A stretch of 64,000 nt of DNA from Hybos culiciformis (lineage: Eukaryota; Arthropoda; Insecta; Diptera; Hybotidae). Positions 29,048 to 40,069 of the stretch are shown here, piece after piece. Under the pieces are notes generated by a model. It was not told where the DNA came from, searched no databases, and saw only the letters and a list, made by a program, of their open reading frames with translations. Both the position numbers and the translations under genes were made by a program. The stretch is from contig OZ023275.1 in the NCBI GenBank assembly GCA_964007475.1, forward strand, positions 5,270,001 through 5,334,000, read 5' to 3'. Positions within the stretch are counted from its first letter, which is position 1. Every line of letters begins with the position of its first letter.

Positions 29048-32000
29048 TCAAAACCTTCGTGGTTGATTTGACCCACTTGCTTTATTAGGATCATCTGGTA
29101 CACGAACAACCAAAGAACTACAGGAAAAAATGTTTAAATTTGTGAATTTTATGATAACACAATTATAAACCTACCTTTTTGGACCTGTGCACCAAGTTGT
29201 TCCATTTTCATCAATAACGAAAGTTTCTAAAGCAACTTGCCATTGGCCACCTGATGCATTACATATACCCATTGAATTAACTTGATTATTTAATGGGAGG
29301 AGGAAGTTTCCAGATAGAAAATCACGATGAGGCTTCAAAGTTTGAGTTAAAACAATCGTATCGTTTGATGGCTATAAATTTCATAAATTATTTTTATATT
29401 TCATACATTTAACAATATTCTCATACTAACCTTAATATCATTATTACGCTGACCTAATGGCTGTGAAGTTAACATTATTTGCACTGTATCTACTGATCGG
29501 TAAAGGCTTGGTAAATTACCCTAGATGAAAAATGCAAAGAAATTTATGTAATCAAAAAAAACTATCGCACAATATAATTGTTATTCTTAATTATTACCGT
29601 TACTTTCTTAACTACAACTCCTTCTACTTTAACAACTAAATTACTTCCTGGTTGTACGATAACTGGCTCACCAGGTGTTCTTGGCAATGGACTTATTGAC
29701 AATTTAATTGATGTAGACTGTAAAACTTGGAAAAAGAAACGTGGCATACATATTGGAGTTTTTGTTATTATTTCCACTTCGTTCATTACTATTTCCATAT
29801 GCTAAAACAATATATAAACATTTTAAAATATAACTACAATTTTTATTTATTTTTTACCCTGTTTGTGATAGTTTTCATGTTTTGAGGTTCTTGTGGCAGA
29901 TTTTTCGATAATGTGTCCATTTTTGAGCAAGTATTTATCAAATACTTTGTTTCTGGATAATTTCCATCAGAAGGTAATATAGGTGCTTCTGAAGGCGACA
30001 CATAACAAATTGTCTCAACTATATTTCCCAAAATAGAACATTGATATTGTGTTCTTAAATGATTAATAAAAAATATTTATGTGAGGTATTATTTTTGTGA
30101 GAAACTGCGACACTTACATTTCTAAAAATTCCAATGTAGCAGGATCTGCATCAAAAGCTGATTTATGCAGCTTTGAGTATGCATCTTGACACGATTTAAT
30201 CATTTTTACAGCTTTACGTAATTGATTTGTGACATGACCAAATTTTTGCAAATAATCTCTTGAATTTTGAGCTAAACTCGCCGCTATTGCTGGCGGAGGA
30301 ATGATGGTTTGTGTATTCTTTGCTATAACGACATTATATAATGCTTGTAAAAATTGACCTCGTAGTTTTATAAATTCCGATTGGAAATTTAAAGGACTGC
30401 TTGGTGATGAGCTTGCCCTAAGACTTGCCAATGCTTTCCAATATAAACTAATTGCCTTATCTAATCTTTCTGTCAAGGATAAAAATTTCAACGGTGTGTT
30501 TGTATATTTTGGATCACAATAAATGTAATTTTTTGACATCATATCATATTCTAGACAATAATTTAAAATGCATTCAGCTTCAGAGACTTGTGATAAAGCA
30601 CTCAAAAAGAAATGAAACTTGTCCAGTGAAACATGATTAGATAATTGGGAGAAAATTCGAGTTGCTAGAAAGTGTTGCCCATATCTGAAAATAAAATTTA
30701 ATCATAAAATCTATTTAAATCGAACATTCATTTTGAAAATTTACTTTCAAAACTAATTTTTGTTTACCTCGCTGCCGATCTGGCAATACGGTATAGAGTC
30801 CAACAGTTTGTTATTTTCATAACTCTATCAAAAACATCCAAAATAGGTTTTGGCATAAAAGCTCCGACTATTGATTGCAAAATTACCGCCGATAGAATTT
30901 CAATAACTCTATTTTTATCTAGTTTCAAATCACCATTCAACATTGAGTCTAATTTCTTCAAAATTTGGGGAAGTCTTTCCGTTACAGGATTGATTTTCTT
31001 CACTATCGGTACACTGGGTTCACCATCATCAACATCCATCGGTTCAACTACATTCTGATTTTGAGAAAATTTTTTCAATTGAAATTGCGAAGAAAGTGCA
31101 GCTAACGTTTCACAGCTTGAAGTTGAAGTGAAAAAAAAATAGATTATTAGTTACAGAAACAAATAATTGAAAAATAAATACGCTATTTAATAAAACTAAA
31201 AATAAAAGGATTGTTTTTAATTCAAATAATACGCATCTGATAACTTAAGAGTTTGTGAAATTATGCTCATTGTATTTGTGGTAACCTACCAAAGCATCGC
31301 ATGTTTAGTTGAATAATAAACATCATCAGTTAAAAGTTCTCCAATAAGCTGCACAAAATTCTCTCCAAATTCTTCATTACACTCCGACAATCTAACTCCA
31401 CATTTCAAATATTGCTTCAATTCTTGCGAATATTTTTCATTACCGACTGAAGAATATATTAAACTTTCCATATGCAAATTAATAAGTTCAATAAAAATTG
31501 GTGAAGGTTGAACTTTTTCAATATGAGAATAACAAATTAATTCCGTTAGAATTCCCAATGCTTGACTCGCTGCTAAATGATGTTCGAGTACTAAGCAAGA
31601 GGAACATAACTCCATTATGTAATTTTGTTCTTCATTCAATAAAAGATGACATATTACTGGACATTCAGTTAGTGTTAAAACTACTGTCAAAATTAAGCTT
31701 TGTTCATTTCCAACATCGGTACAACTTTTGGCTTTAAAAATTAAATTTTTTAATGCACCATTAGGCCATAAATGAGCTCCTTCTTTTGCGAGTGATTTTA
31801 AGCTCCTTAAAACTTGATAACGTACTTTTTTCCGTGGGTCTTGAAAGTAATTAAGAAGTAGATTAACCTGATCAGGGATATCAATTAACGTTTTGCTTGA
31901 CAATTTCGTCAATGTATCTAAAATTGCTATAACAAAACTTTCAGCGGGATATTTCGGTAAAAGGTTCAAACACAAAGCTTTTACAAGTCCTGCTGTCTTA

Positions 32001-33410
32001 GCGTCGTGATGCATATGATGCAATACTGGAATCAATTTTAGTTTCATACTAATTGGTGTCTTTAAAGACTCAATCATTGAACCAATTTTTGAGCACATAC
32101 TAATAGCAAATGTTCTAAAAAATAAAAATAAATAAATAAATAAATATAATGGTCTATTCTCTTTAATTTAACGTTTTGGTAAGCTTGATAAATGTTCGAT
32201 TAAAAATTACTAATTTAACAAGTTTTTCACAAAGGAATAGATTTATACTTTTTAACATGACTTTATTAAATTAAAAGCCATAAAATAGATCAAAATCAAG
32301 GGAAACCCTTTGAAATACAAAAAAAATGAAAAATTTACTTCGATTGAGCTGCGAATTGGACACTTGCATAAATTGCTGCCTCAACTTCTACACTGTCATG
32401 ACTGTCTAATGCTCTACGTATAGAATGATGAACTTGTTGCTTTTCTGGAATCACCCGAGCCACAGCTCCAAGAGTTCTGAAAATCAATAATATTAATAAT
32501 TTTCCTGTTAATTAACATTTATTTTATTTATCTTTGCAGAAGTAAAATTTCACCTTAATGTTAGAGCCCTTCCAACAGGCTCATTCGAATGAATTACCAT
32601 AAATATTCTTTTAACAAATTCATCAATATTTAAAATTTTGTCCAAATGATTTTCACTTTGTTGACAAACTTTGAGAACCCAAAAGCGTAATAAGTTTGAG
32701 CTAAAATAATAATTGAATAGAAAAAAAAAAAGAAATAACAATTTAATCGATTTATTTGTTAGTATCATGACTATGTAGATAGATAGTTACCCATTTCGGA
32801 AAAATTCTGCCAATTTTAGGAATGATGAATTTATTAAAATTGGAAATGGATATTTTTCAAATAAACGTGGAAATCGAACAATTGCTTCACATTGTTCACC
32901 AATTTTCGTTGAACGTAAGCCTGAAAATAAAAAATAAAAAAAAAAATCTTAAAAGCTGTAGATAGGAAGATTAATATCAAAATTCAATTTTCATGCCATG
33001 GAAGGGTAGATAAGGTATTAAGCATACCTATGTGGGTACAGTAGAAGAGTATGTGTATAGAAATGCGTACAGTGAAAACTTTGGAGGGAGATTTCGAAAA
33101 TTTGCTCCAGACATCCACACGACGATGCTGGGCGGTTTCAATATTTTGCAGATTCGGATTCATGAGACGTTTCCTATACGATATAACTAGGTAGATATCT
33201 CAAATGTCTAAAATAACCAGAATTCTTTTATTGTTATAAAAAAAATTATGGTAAAACTTGGGTTTGAGTTAGAAATCAGACATGAATGAAAAACAAAACT
33301 TTCCCTGTAGTACCTTTATCCAATTCGGTGAGAACAGAATTCGCGTCCTGATCTTGTTCATTTAGAAAATTTTCATTAAAGAAATTCGATCGACCAGTGG
33401 ATAGCGACAT
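29048..33410 (-). CDS. INTS7: Integrator complex subunit 7 (12 exons)
   Basis: Exons in transcription order: 33410-33314, 32920-32791, 32700-32554, 32476-32339, 32114-31290, 31115-30768, 30684-30118, 30053-29858, 29801-29598, 29520-29431, 29371-29175 and 29117-29048. They join in phase to 1002 residues, close to the Drosophila length and a little above human. INTS7 is a helical-repeat scaffold of the nuclear Integrator complex, which cleaves nascent RNA of snRNAs and paused RNA polymerase II genes. Diagnostic blocks are ELDKGLRSTKIGEQCEAIVR and FPRLFEKYPFPILINSSFLK near the N terminus, then KILNIDEFVKRIF, VIHSNEPVGRALTLR, LKLIPVLHHMHHDA, and PRFFFQVLQSTSIKLSISPL near the C terminus. Start: first ATG, followed directly by the conserved region. 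Head to head with the helicase gene. Confidence 0.95.
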
Positions 33411-33791
33411 TTCACTTTTAAATCTTTATTTGGATATTTTTTATACTTATTAAAATTATTATTATTGAATAAAATTATTATCAAACAAGAACAAGAAGAA
33501 GAAATCAGAATTTTGTTTTTTTTATTCAGGCAAACAAGACAAGTACGTTGAATGAGTAAAAAACGCCGGTTGCTGTTGAAGCAATGAACAGTGAGCGATG
33601 AACCAATTTTAAAAATAAATAAATTGACAGCATTCTCCTTAAAATTTCCCAATATTTTCTTTTATTTGTAAACACAAAACAGCTGGACTCACACGTGTTT
33701 TGTGTATCTGTCAAGTTAGTTAGTATCCAAAAAAAATAAAAATAATAAAGGTTTAATTTTTTTTAAATATTTTATTATTTAATTTACAAAA
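33411..33791. promoter_or_regulatory. Shared INTS7/DDX10 bidirectional promoter region
   Basis: 381 bases separate the divergent start codons. The gap must hold both transcription starts and 5' UTRs. It contains a perfect CACGTG E-box at 33692-33697 and a CAGCTG at 33680-33685, both nearer the helicase gene. CACGTG is the MYC/MAX-type site often found at ribosome-biogenesis genes, which fits the helicase. No TATA box stands out. Transcription starts are not determined. Confidence 0.6.
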
Positions 33792-36700
33792 ATGTATAAT
33801 AATAATAATAATAAAAGCAAGATAAATTTTAAAACCAAAAAATTCAATGGAAAATTTAATAAAACGAATAAATTCAAAAATAAATTCAATAAAAAACCAA
33901 ATGAAAATGAAGAAATTGAAAAAATTAAATCAACAAATTTCGAAAATTTTAATCCAAAAGAAATAAATAAATTTTCAGATTTTCCAATTTCATGGAAAAC
34001 TTTGAAGGGACTGACACAAAATGGTTTTAAAGTTCCAACAGATATTCAGCGCGAGAGTATTGGATATGCCTTGCAAGGAAAGGATATTCTGGGTTTGTTG
34101 TCACAACTTGCTAAATACTTAACTAATAAACCTTCTTGATTCTGTTTTGTTTTTAGAAGTTTTTATATGATTTTTATTTCAATTCCTCTTCATTTAACTT
34201 TTGTTTTAAAATATTGATTTAATCACAGTGGAACTAGGAATTTGACCAAATGTACTGGCGAATAATCATTAGCAAATATTCTGGGACTGGATATCTACCT
34301 ATTACAAATCACAACTTTTCAAAATAAAGTAACAAATAAATTTGTAGTTTCACTTGATTGAATTTTTTACTTGTACTTCGTGGTCTTGGGGCGCCGGAGT
34401 TTCTTTAACAAGTCCAATGTAGAGATGAAAGTATACCAACCTATTCAATTATTTATTTCTGTAACAAACAAGAATTATTCAATATAAACATTTTTTAGGT
34501 GCTGCTGTAACGGGAAGTGGGAAAACTTTAGCATTTTTAATTCCGGTAAGTATCATTTATTAATGTTGAAAATTCCGAATAAATTCAATTTAAAATCAAC
34601 TTCATTGGGTTTCCCTATTTCCATTATGCTATAACGTCAGAACTAAATTAATTTTCTATTTTTAGATTCTGGAGAATTTATTTATAAAAAAATGGTACAG
34701 AACTGATGGTGTAGGTGCCATAATAATTTCACCTACCCGAGAATTAGCTTATCAAATCTTTGAAACATTACGAAAAGTTGGAGCATTTCATGATTTTTCA
34801 GCTGGTCTTATTATAGGTGGAAAAAATTTAAAATTTGAAAGAAACCGTATGGACCAATGTAACATAATTATTTGCACACCTGGTCGTCTTTTGCAACATA
34901 TGGATGAAAATCCACTTTTTAACTGCGATTCAATGCAAGTGTTGGTTCTAGATGAAGCTGATCGTTGCCTGGATATGGGATTTGAGCAAACAATGAATGG
35001 AATCATTGAGAATTTACCATCAGAAAAACAAACATTACTGTTTTCAGCAACACAAACTAAATCTGTTAGAGATTTGGCACGTTTAAGTTTGAAAAATCCA
35101 ACATATGTTGCTCCACATGAACAACAAGCAACAGTTCCGAGCACCTTGAAACAAAATTATGTTATCGTAGAGCTAGAAAATAAGATAACAATGTTGTGGT
35201 CGTTCATAAAGAATCATTTAAAACAAAAGTCTATAATTTTTCTGTCTAGTTGTAAACAAGTGAAATTTATATATGAAATGTTTTGTAAATTGAGGCCGGG
35301 TACGAGTTTATTAGCTTTATATGGAACTCTCCATCAAGACAGGCGAGTAGCAATATACGAAGAATTCTGTCGAAAATCAAATGTTGTTCTTTTTGCAACC
35401 GACATAGCATCCAGAGGTTTAGATTTCCCTATTGTGAACTGGGTCATACAACTTGATTGTCCAGAAGATGCTATTCAATATATTCATCGTGCAGGTAAAA
35501 ACTTATCTAAACTTTTAAAGTTAAACTTAAATTTTTTTTTCTATACATGTTTAAAGTAACAATTAAATTTTTTTTTTCAGGACGTACCGCCCGACACAAT
35601 GCTAAGGGGGAAAGCTTGTTAGTGTTAATGCCCAGTGAAGAGGAAGGAATGTTAGAAGAGTTAAAAACAAAAAATATTATAATCAATAAAATTATGATTG
35701 ATTCAAGGAAAATGTTTTCACCAAGGGCTAAAATGGAGGCATTTTTGGCAGCTAATACTGAACTTAAAGAAACAGCACAAAGAGCTTTTGTTGCCTACAT
35801 TAAATCAGTTTTCTTAATGAAAAATAAAAAAATTTTCAATGTTGATAAGTTTAATGTTGAAGAATTTGCTAATTCTCTTGGACTGATCGTTACACCAAGA
35901 GTACGATTCTTGGAAAGAATTAAAAAGAAACAACTTTCAAAACCATCTAAAAAATTAACTCAAATTTCTGTTAAAGTAGAAAACTCCGATATAAGTGACG
36001 AAAATTGTAACGATTCAAGGAATCTGACTATAAAAGAAGAATCAAACTCTGAAACAGAGATCCAAGTTAAAAACATATGGGACTTTAATATTTCAGACGA
36101 CTCAGGTGATGAAAATTTGTTGCAACTTAAGCGTAGAGATCACCAAGTAGATGCTAAGAATGATGAATTGAAAGATTCGAATTTGGAAGAAATCAAAAAA
36201 CGAACTAAAAAAGCAACTACTAAAGCATCTTTGGCTAAACGTGTTTTAAAGAAAAAAATTGTAATTAATACAAAACTTCAATTTGATGATGATGGTGAAG
36301 AAATAATTAATCCAATTAAAAATCTGCAATCCGATATAGGAAAGAAATATCTCAAAGATGATAATGAAGGTGGGATTGATATAAATAAAGTAAAAATTGT
36401 GCTTCAAGAGGAGGACAAATTTGACAAAGAACGATTTAAAGAATTAGTTAAAATTAAAAACAAAACGAAAAAGGCAAAAACAAAAAAACAGAAAGAAAAA
36501 CTGGACACCTTTAGCAGCGATGAAGAAACCGAAGATGAAGGACCCGACTTAAGTTGGCTTCCAAATCCTGATGAAATATATGGAGAATGCGACACGGACT
36601 TTGAAGACGAAAAGTATCACAAACCAAGTGGTTTATTATTTGAAAAACCTATTAATAAAAGATTACTAGAACAAGAAAACTTCAGTGAAAGTAGTAGTAA

Positions 36701-36806
36701 TGAAAGTGAAACATTTGAGCCAGCGAATAAAAAGACCAAGAAAATGACTAACAAATTATCAGTGAATGAAGCTGAAATTATTGCTATGCAACTATTAGCA
36801 CAATGA
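33792..36806 (+). CDS. DDX10: DDX10/Dbp4-type DEAD-box RNA helicase (4 exons)
   Basis: Exons 33792-34092, 34499-34545, 34666-35494 and 35581-36806 give 800 residues. This family acts in the nucleolus on early pre-rRNA processing (small-subunit processome, U14 snoRNA release in yeast). Motifs: Q motif around 70-86 (FKVPTDIQ), motif I AVTGSGKT (103-110), PTRELA (139-144), TPGRL (187-191), DEAD (212-215), SAT (243-245), TDIASRGLD (361-369) and HRAGRTAR (390-397). The HRAGRTAR form and the long Lys/Glu-rich C-terminal tail mark the DDX10 branch. The N terminus is an Asn/Lys-rich basic stretch. Exon 2 is a 47-base micro-exon carrying the ATP-binding loop, and without it the helicase would be dead. 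The exon 1 donor is GTTTGT, weaker than the rest. Confidence 0.94.
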
Positions 36807-36815
36807 AATATGAAA

Positions 36816-36821
36816 AATAAA
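36816..36821 (+). terminator. DDX10 polyadenylation signal
   Basis: AATAAA 10 bases after the stop codon, with a second copy at 36828-36833. Either would give a very short 3' UTR before the convergent ZNF593-like gene. Confidence 0.55.
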
Positions 36822-37060
36822 TTTTGAAATAAATTTACTGCATTGAAATTTAAAAATATATTTTTTTTAAACTTAAACTCGACATCACGTTAATAGGTAC
36901 AATCAATTTTTTTAGTTACATATAACAACAAAGATGTTTTACTCAAAGAGTTCAGTATCATAAGGATAAATTTGTTGAGGGTCGAATTTTAATTGCATTT
37001 GTTCCTCTATTCCTAATATTTAGTATCTTATAAGAAAACAAAAAATAAGATTCCAATTCC

Positions 37061-37066
37061 TTTATT
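37061..37066 (-). terminator. ZNF593-like gene polyadenylation signal
   Basis: AATAAA on the minus strand, 25 bases past the stop codon at 37091-37093. Confidence 0.5.
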
Positions 37067-37090
37067 AAAAACAAAAAAAGAAACATTTCA

Positions 37091-37908
37091 TTATTCTTGC
37101 ATTTTATTATTCTTTCCCAATTTTTTCTGATCAGCTTTTTTTAATTCAATTTTCATCTTTTTACCAGATAACACTTCTTCCTTACTCAATTGTGTTGTCA
37201 TAGATCTTGTATTAGGTGCTTTATAACTTCCAAGGCCTGCACATCTTTCAGACTCTTCAATTGAATACGGTTCAACTTCTAATGCTTTCATTCTCCTTTT
37301 ATGAACCTATTAAACATTTATTTATTTATTTATCTGCTAATATATAAATATAAGAACACATTTAGAAATGTATTCATAGCTACAATGACTTAGTGGTAAA
37401 AGTGCCTGTTTTTACCAGTAATACTGAGAATCCTGCCTTATTCTGATTATAAAGTTTACTTTTCTTCTTGTGTTTCGTTTTGGTTCAAAATACATACTCT
37501 GACATTGGGATTAAATAAATGGCTTTCTAAAACTATCATTACGGCCTAAGCAGGTAAGAAAGTAAAAAAGTTGCGAATTTTTACCTTAGTCTTGAAATGA
37601 CATTGCATAGAATTGTCGTCGATAAAGTATTTGGCACAGTGTACACAATAGAATTGACCAAAACCAGTTTGCTCCAAATCAACATCTTGACTAATTAATT
37701 TTTCTGGCTCTTTTTGTAAGTCTTTGTCAATCTGCGAATACGAAATCAGAATTTATTAAAATTATAAGAAACATTTTATTATTCATATTCTGCTTTGTAA
37801 AAAAAAACTCACTTGATCTAAATCACGTTTCCGTGAACGAGTTCTCCATCTTCGTCTCAAGTGTGTATCACCTGAGTGCATTTTTTTTCGTTTTTGAACC
37901 ATACCCAT
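37091..37908 (-). CDS. ZNF593: ZNF593/Bud20-type C2H2 zinc-finger protein (3 exons)
   Basis: Exons 37908-37813, 37731-37585 and 37306-37091 encode 152 residues, the size of this small family. The yeast relative Bud20 is a shuttling pre-60S ribosome export factor; the animal protein is probably nucleolar. The N terminus is strongly basic ([20 protein letters not shown]). A single U1/JAZ-type C2H2 finger lies at about 57-80: CVHC, 12 residues, then H and a second H in VHKRR, the second His being supplied by exon 3. The C-terminal tail is rich in Lys and Glu. The phase is 0 at both junctions. Convergent with the DDX10 gene, which also serves ribosome assembly. Confidence 0.93.
37376..37440 (+). 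repeat. Possible tRNA-derived SINE fragment in ZNF593 intron 2
   Basis: TGACTTAGTGGTAAAAGTGCC resembles a tRNA A-box region, but the B-box position (TGAGAATCCTGCC) is degenerate. It may be a decayed SINE head. It cannot be folded as a functional tRNA and is only weakly supported. Confidence 0.25.
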
Positions 37909-38653
37909 TTTGATTTGATTTAAATAAAATTAACTCGGAGTTTGAAAAAAAAAATAAAAGGGACAACCTTTATTGAAATAAAAATAAAGAATTCGAAAAA
38001 ATTTTGATTATTAATTTGATTCGTATTCTGTTTCTGTGACTGTGAACCTGAATCGTAATTACAAAAGAAAAAAACAAGTGGAACCAAAATCAATAACAAA
38101 ATGTGTTGAAAAAGTAAATAAAATGTCATTCTTATAGTGGTGATAAACACAAGAAGTGTGACGGCACGAACGCCGTAAAAAGTTAAGATATTTAAAAATA
38201 TTGGAAGGTGATAAACTCTACATTTTTCAACATTTTAATATTCTACGCCGTGATTGTTTAAATCATTTGTTATTATTTATTTTGGTTGTGGTTAAATAAA
38301 ATTTAATTAAATTAAAATACACTTAAATTCAATTAAAAAAATAAATATTATAAAAAAAAATTTTGTTTTTCACAACTGAATGGCGTTTTTTCGTGGCGAT
38401 TTTTTTGAGATTATCTCCAGTATTAAACAAATAAATACAGGGTAATTTTATGATAGAGATATTTTCGTAGCTCGCGCGCGTTGAAGCTCTGATTCGAATC
38501 GGCTCCATAATAAAACTCTTTTTCCATAAACTAATTATTTATAATAACTTGATAACTGGAAAGATTTTAACAGTTTCGGAAAAAAATAGGTGCGAACAAT
38601 CTATTAGACAAGTAATTTGTGTTTGAATGAATTAATAAATCTAATCTATTAAC
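37909..38653. other. Intergenic region upstream of the ZNF593-like gene
   Basis: The 5' flank of the minus-strand gene. A/T-rich, with a local CGCGCGCG patch at about 38475. No other gene seen. The 9 bases TCTATTAAC at 38645-38653 are the left target duplication of the foldback-like element. Confidence 0.6.
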
Positions 38654-39730
38654 GGCGCCGTGACATTTGTCCGCGGGACATTTGTCCGCGATGAAATTTG
38701 TATGGAAAACTTCGCGGACAAATGTCATTTTGCAAAATGTCATTTGTCCGCGATTGTAAAATGACATTTGTCCGCCGCGGACAAATGTCCCAAAATTAGC
38801 GGACAAATGACATTTTGCAAAATGACATTTGTCCGCGATTGAATTTTCTAACTTTAGCGGACAAATGTCATTTTGCAAAATGTCATTTGTCCGCGATTGA
38901 TTTTTCGAATTTTTAGCGGACAAATGTCATTTTGCAAAATGTCATTTGTCCGCGATTGAAATTTTTAATTTTTAGCGGACAAATGTCATTTTGCAAAATG
39001 TCATTTGTCCGCGATTGATTTTTCAGTTTTTTTAGCGGACAAATGTCATTTTGCAAAATGTCATTTGTCCGCGATTGATTTTTCAATTTTGGAGATACTG
39101 CAGATTACGTGAACCACTCAGAATCGTCTGAAGCTTGGAAAAGGGAAGAGGGCAGAGTCCCCCCAAATTGTTCATGCATTTTGTATATGCAATTTTTTTT
39201 TTTTTTGCCCGATTTGCCCCTTAAAGAGAGGGTGGTGGGGGGCGGCGGGCGGGCGGGTGGACTGGTGGTTGGTCAGTGGGATTTGCGGCTGACGCCACCC
39301 TCTCTTGTTGTGACGATTCTGATTGGTTCACGTCATCTGCACTTTAGCCTCAAATTTTTAGCGGACATATGTCATTTTCCAAAATGTCATTTGTCCGCGA
39401 TTGCTTTTTTTAATTTTTAGCGGACAAATGTCATTTTGCAAAATGTCATTTGTCCGCGATTGATTTTTTAACTTTTTAGCGGACAAATGTCATTTTGCAA
39501 AATGTCATTTGTCCGCGATTGATTTTTCAGATTTTTAGCGGACAAATGTCATTTTGCAAAATGTCATTTGTCCGCGATTAATTTTTATCGCGGACAAATG
39601 ACATTTTGGAAAATGTCATTTGTCCGCGGCGGACAAAAGACATTTTGAATCGCGGACAAATGTCATTTTTATGTCCGCGATACAAAAACAAATCGCGGAC
39701 AAATGTCCCGCGGACAAATGTCCAACCCCC
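38654..39730. mobile_element. Foldback-like element of tandem near-palindromes, 9-bp TSD
   Basis: A 1077-base element flanked by perfect direct copies of TCTATTAAC (38645-38653 and 39731-39739). Its ends are inverted repeats: GACATTTGTCCGCGGGACAT, followed by TTGTCCGCGAT, on the left, and the exact complement on the right, preceded at the tips by GGCGCCGT and GGGGGTTG. The body is about eleven units of roughly 59 bases. Each is a 40-base near-palindrome (GCGGACAAATGTCATTTT, GC, then its inverse) joined by an A/T-rich spacer such as GCGATTGATTTTTC. The 9-base duplication and internally repeated inverted ends fit the foldback/MULE type. No transposase is encoded, so it is non-autonomous. Open frames across it are repeat artefacts. 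Confidence 0.85.
39091..39349. mobile_element. MITE nested in the foldback-like element
   Basis: A 259-base insertion splitting one spacer of the palindrome array. Its ends are a 38-base inverted repeat with six mismatches: GGAGATACTGCAGATTACGT on the left, and GGCTAAAGTGCAGATGACGT as the complement of the right, both running on into GAACC, then AATCGTC. Flanks TCAATTTT (39083-39090) and TCAAATTTT (39350-39358) look like a slightly altered target duplication. The interior is strikingly G-rich (39230-39270) against the A/T-rich surroundings, with a T13 run. It is related to the copy at 62556-62832. Confidence 0.75.
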
Positions 39731-39739
39731 TCTATTAAC

Positions 39740-40069
39740 CTATTTAAATTTTTTCTTCGATTCGATATCTTAAAAAATTAACAAAAAAAACATAAGCCGC
39801 CGAAACGCCGATTGATTAGGAAGCCTTTTGTTTTAGAATAATAAACTTTGTCGGCTCTGCTACTTGAAACTCTTTAAAAAAAAAGAAAGACGTCATATGT
39901 CAATTTTTTTATCTATTTATTTATACATGCAAGCAATGCAAATTGCAAAATATCTCTCAATTTAACTCAATTTAATTTTGAATTTCAATCTTACCTCAAA
40001 TTATTATCAAAATAATTAATTTCCAGAAATTAAAAAAAAAGAATATTAAAAACATTTTTATTCTTCAAA
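39740..40069. other. Upstream region of the BRI3-like gene
   Basis: 330 bases between the foldback-like element and the BRI3-like start codon, presumably holding the promoter and 5' UTR. No named motif stands out. Confidence 0.5.

Noticed and set aside
38567..38923. Open frame of 118 codons on the minus strand
   Set aside because: It reads through the palindrome units and gives a repeated KCHFAKCH-type peptide; an artefact of the repeat.
39109..39420. Open frame MNHSESSEAW..., with a similar start at 62574
   Set aside because: Both lie in the same MITE family and share only its DNA repeat. They diverge in frame and length and show no protein motif.
38567..39730. CRISPR-like array of regular palindromic repeats
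   Set aside because: The host is eukaryotic with introns, the spacers are near-identical A/T sequence rather than unique, and the array has transposon ends and a target duplication.
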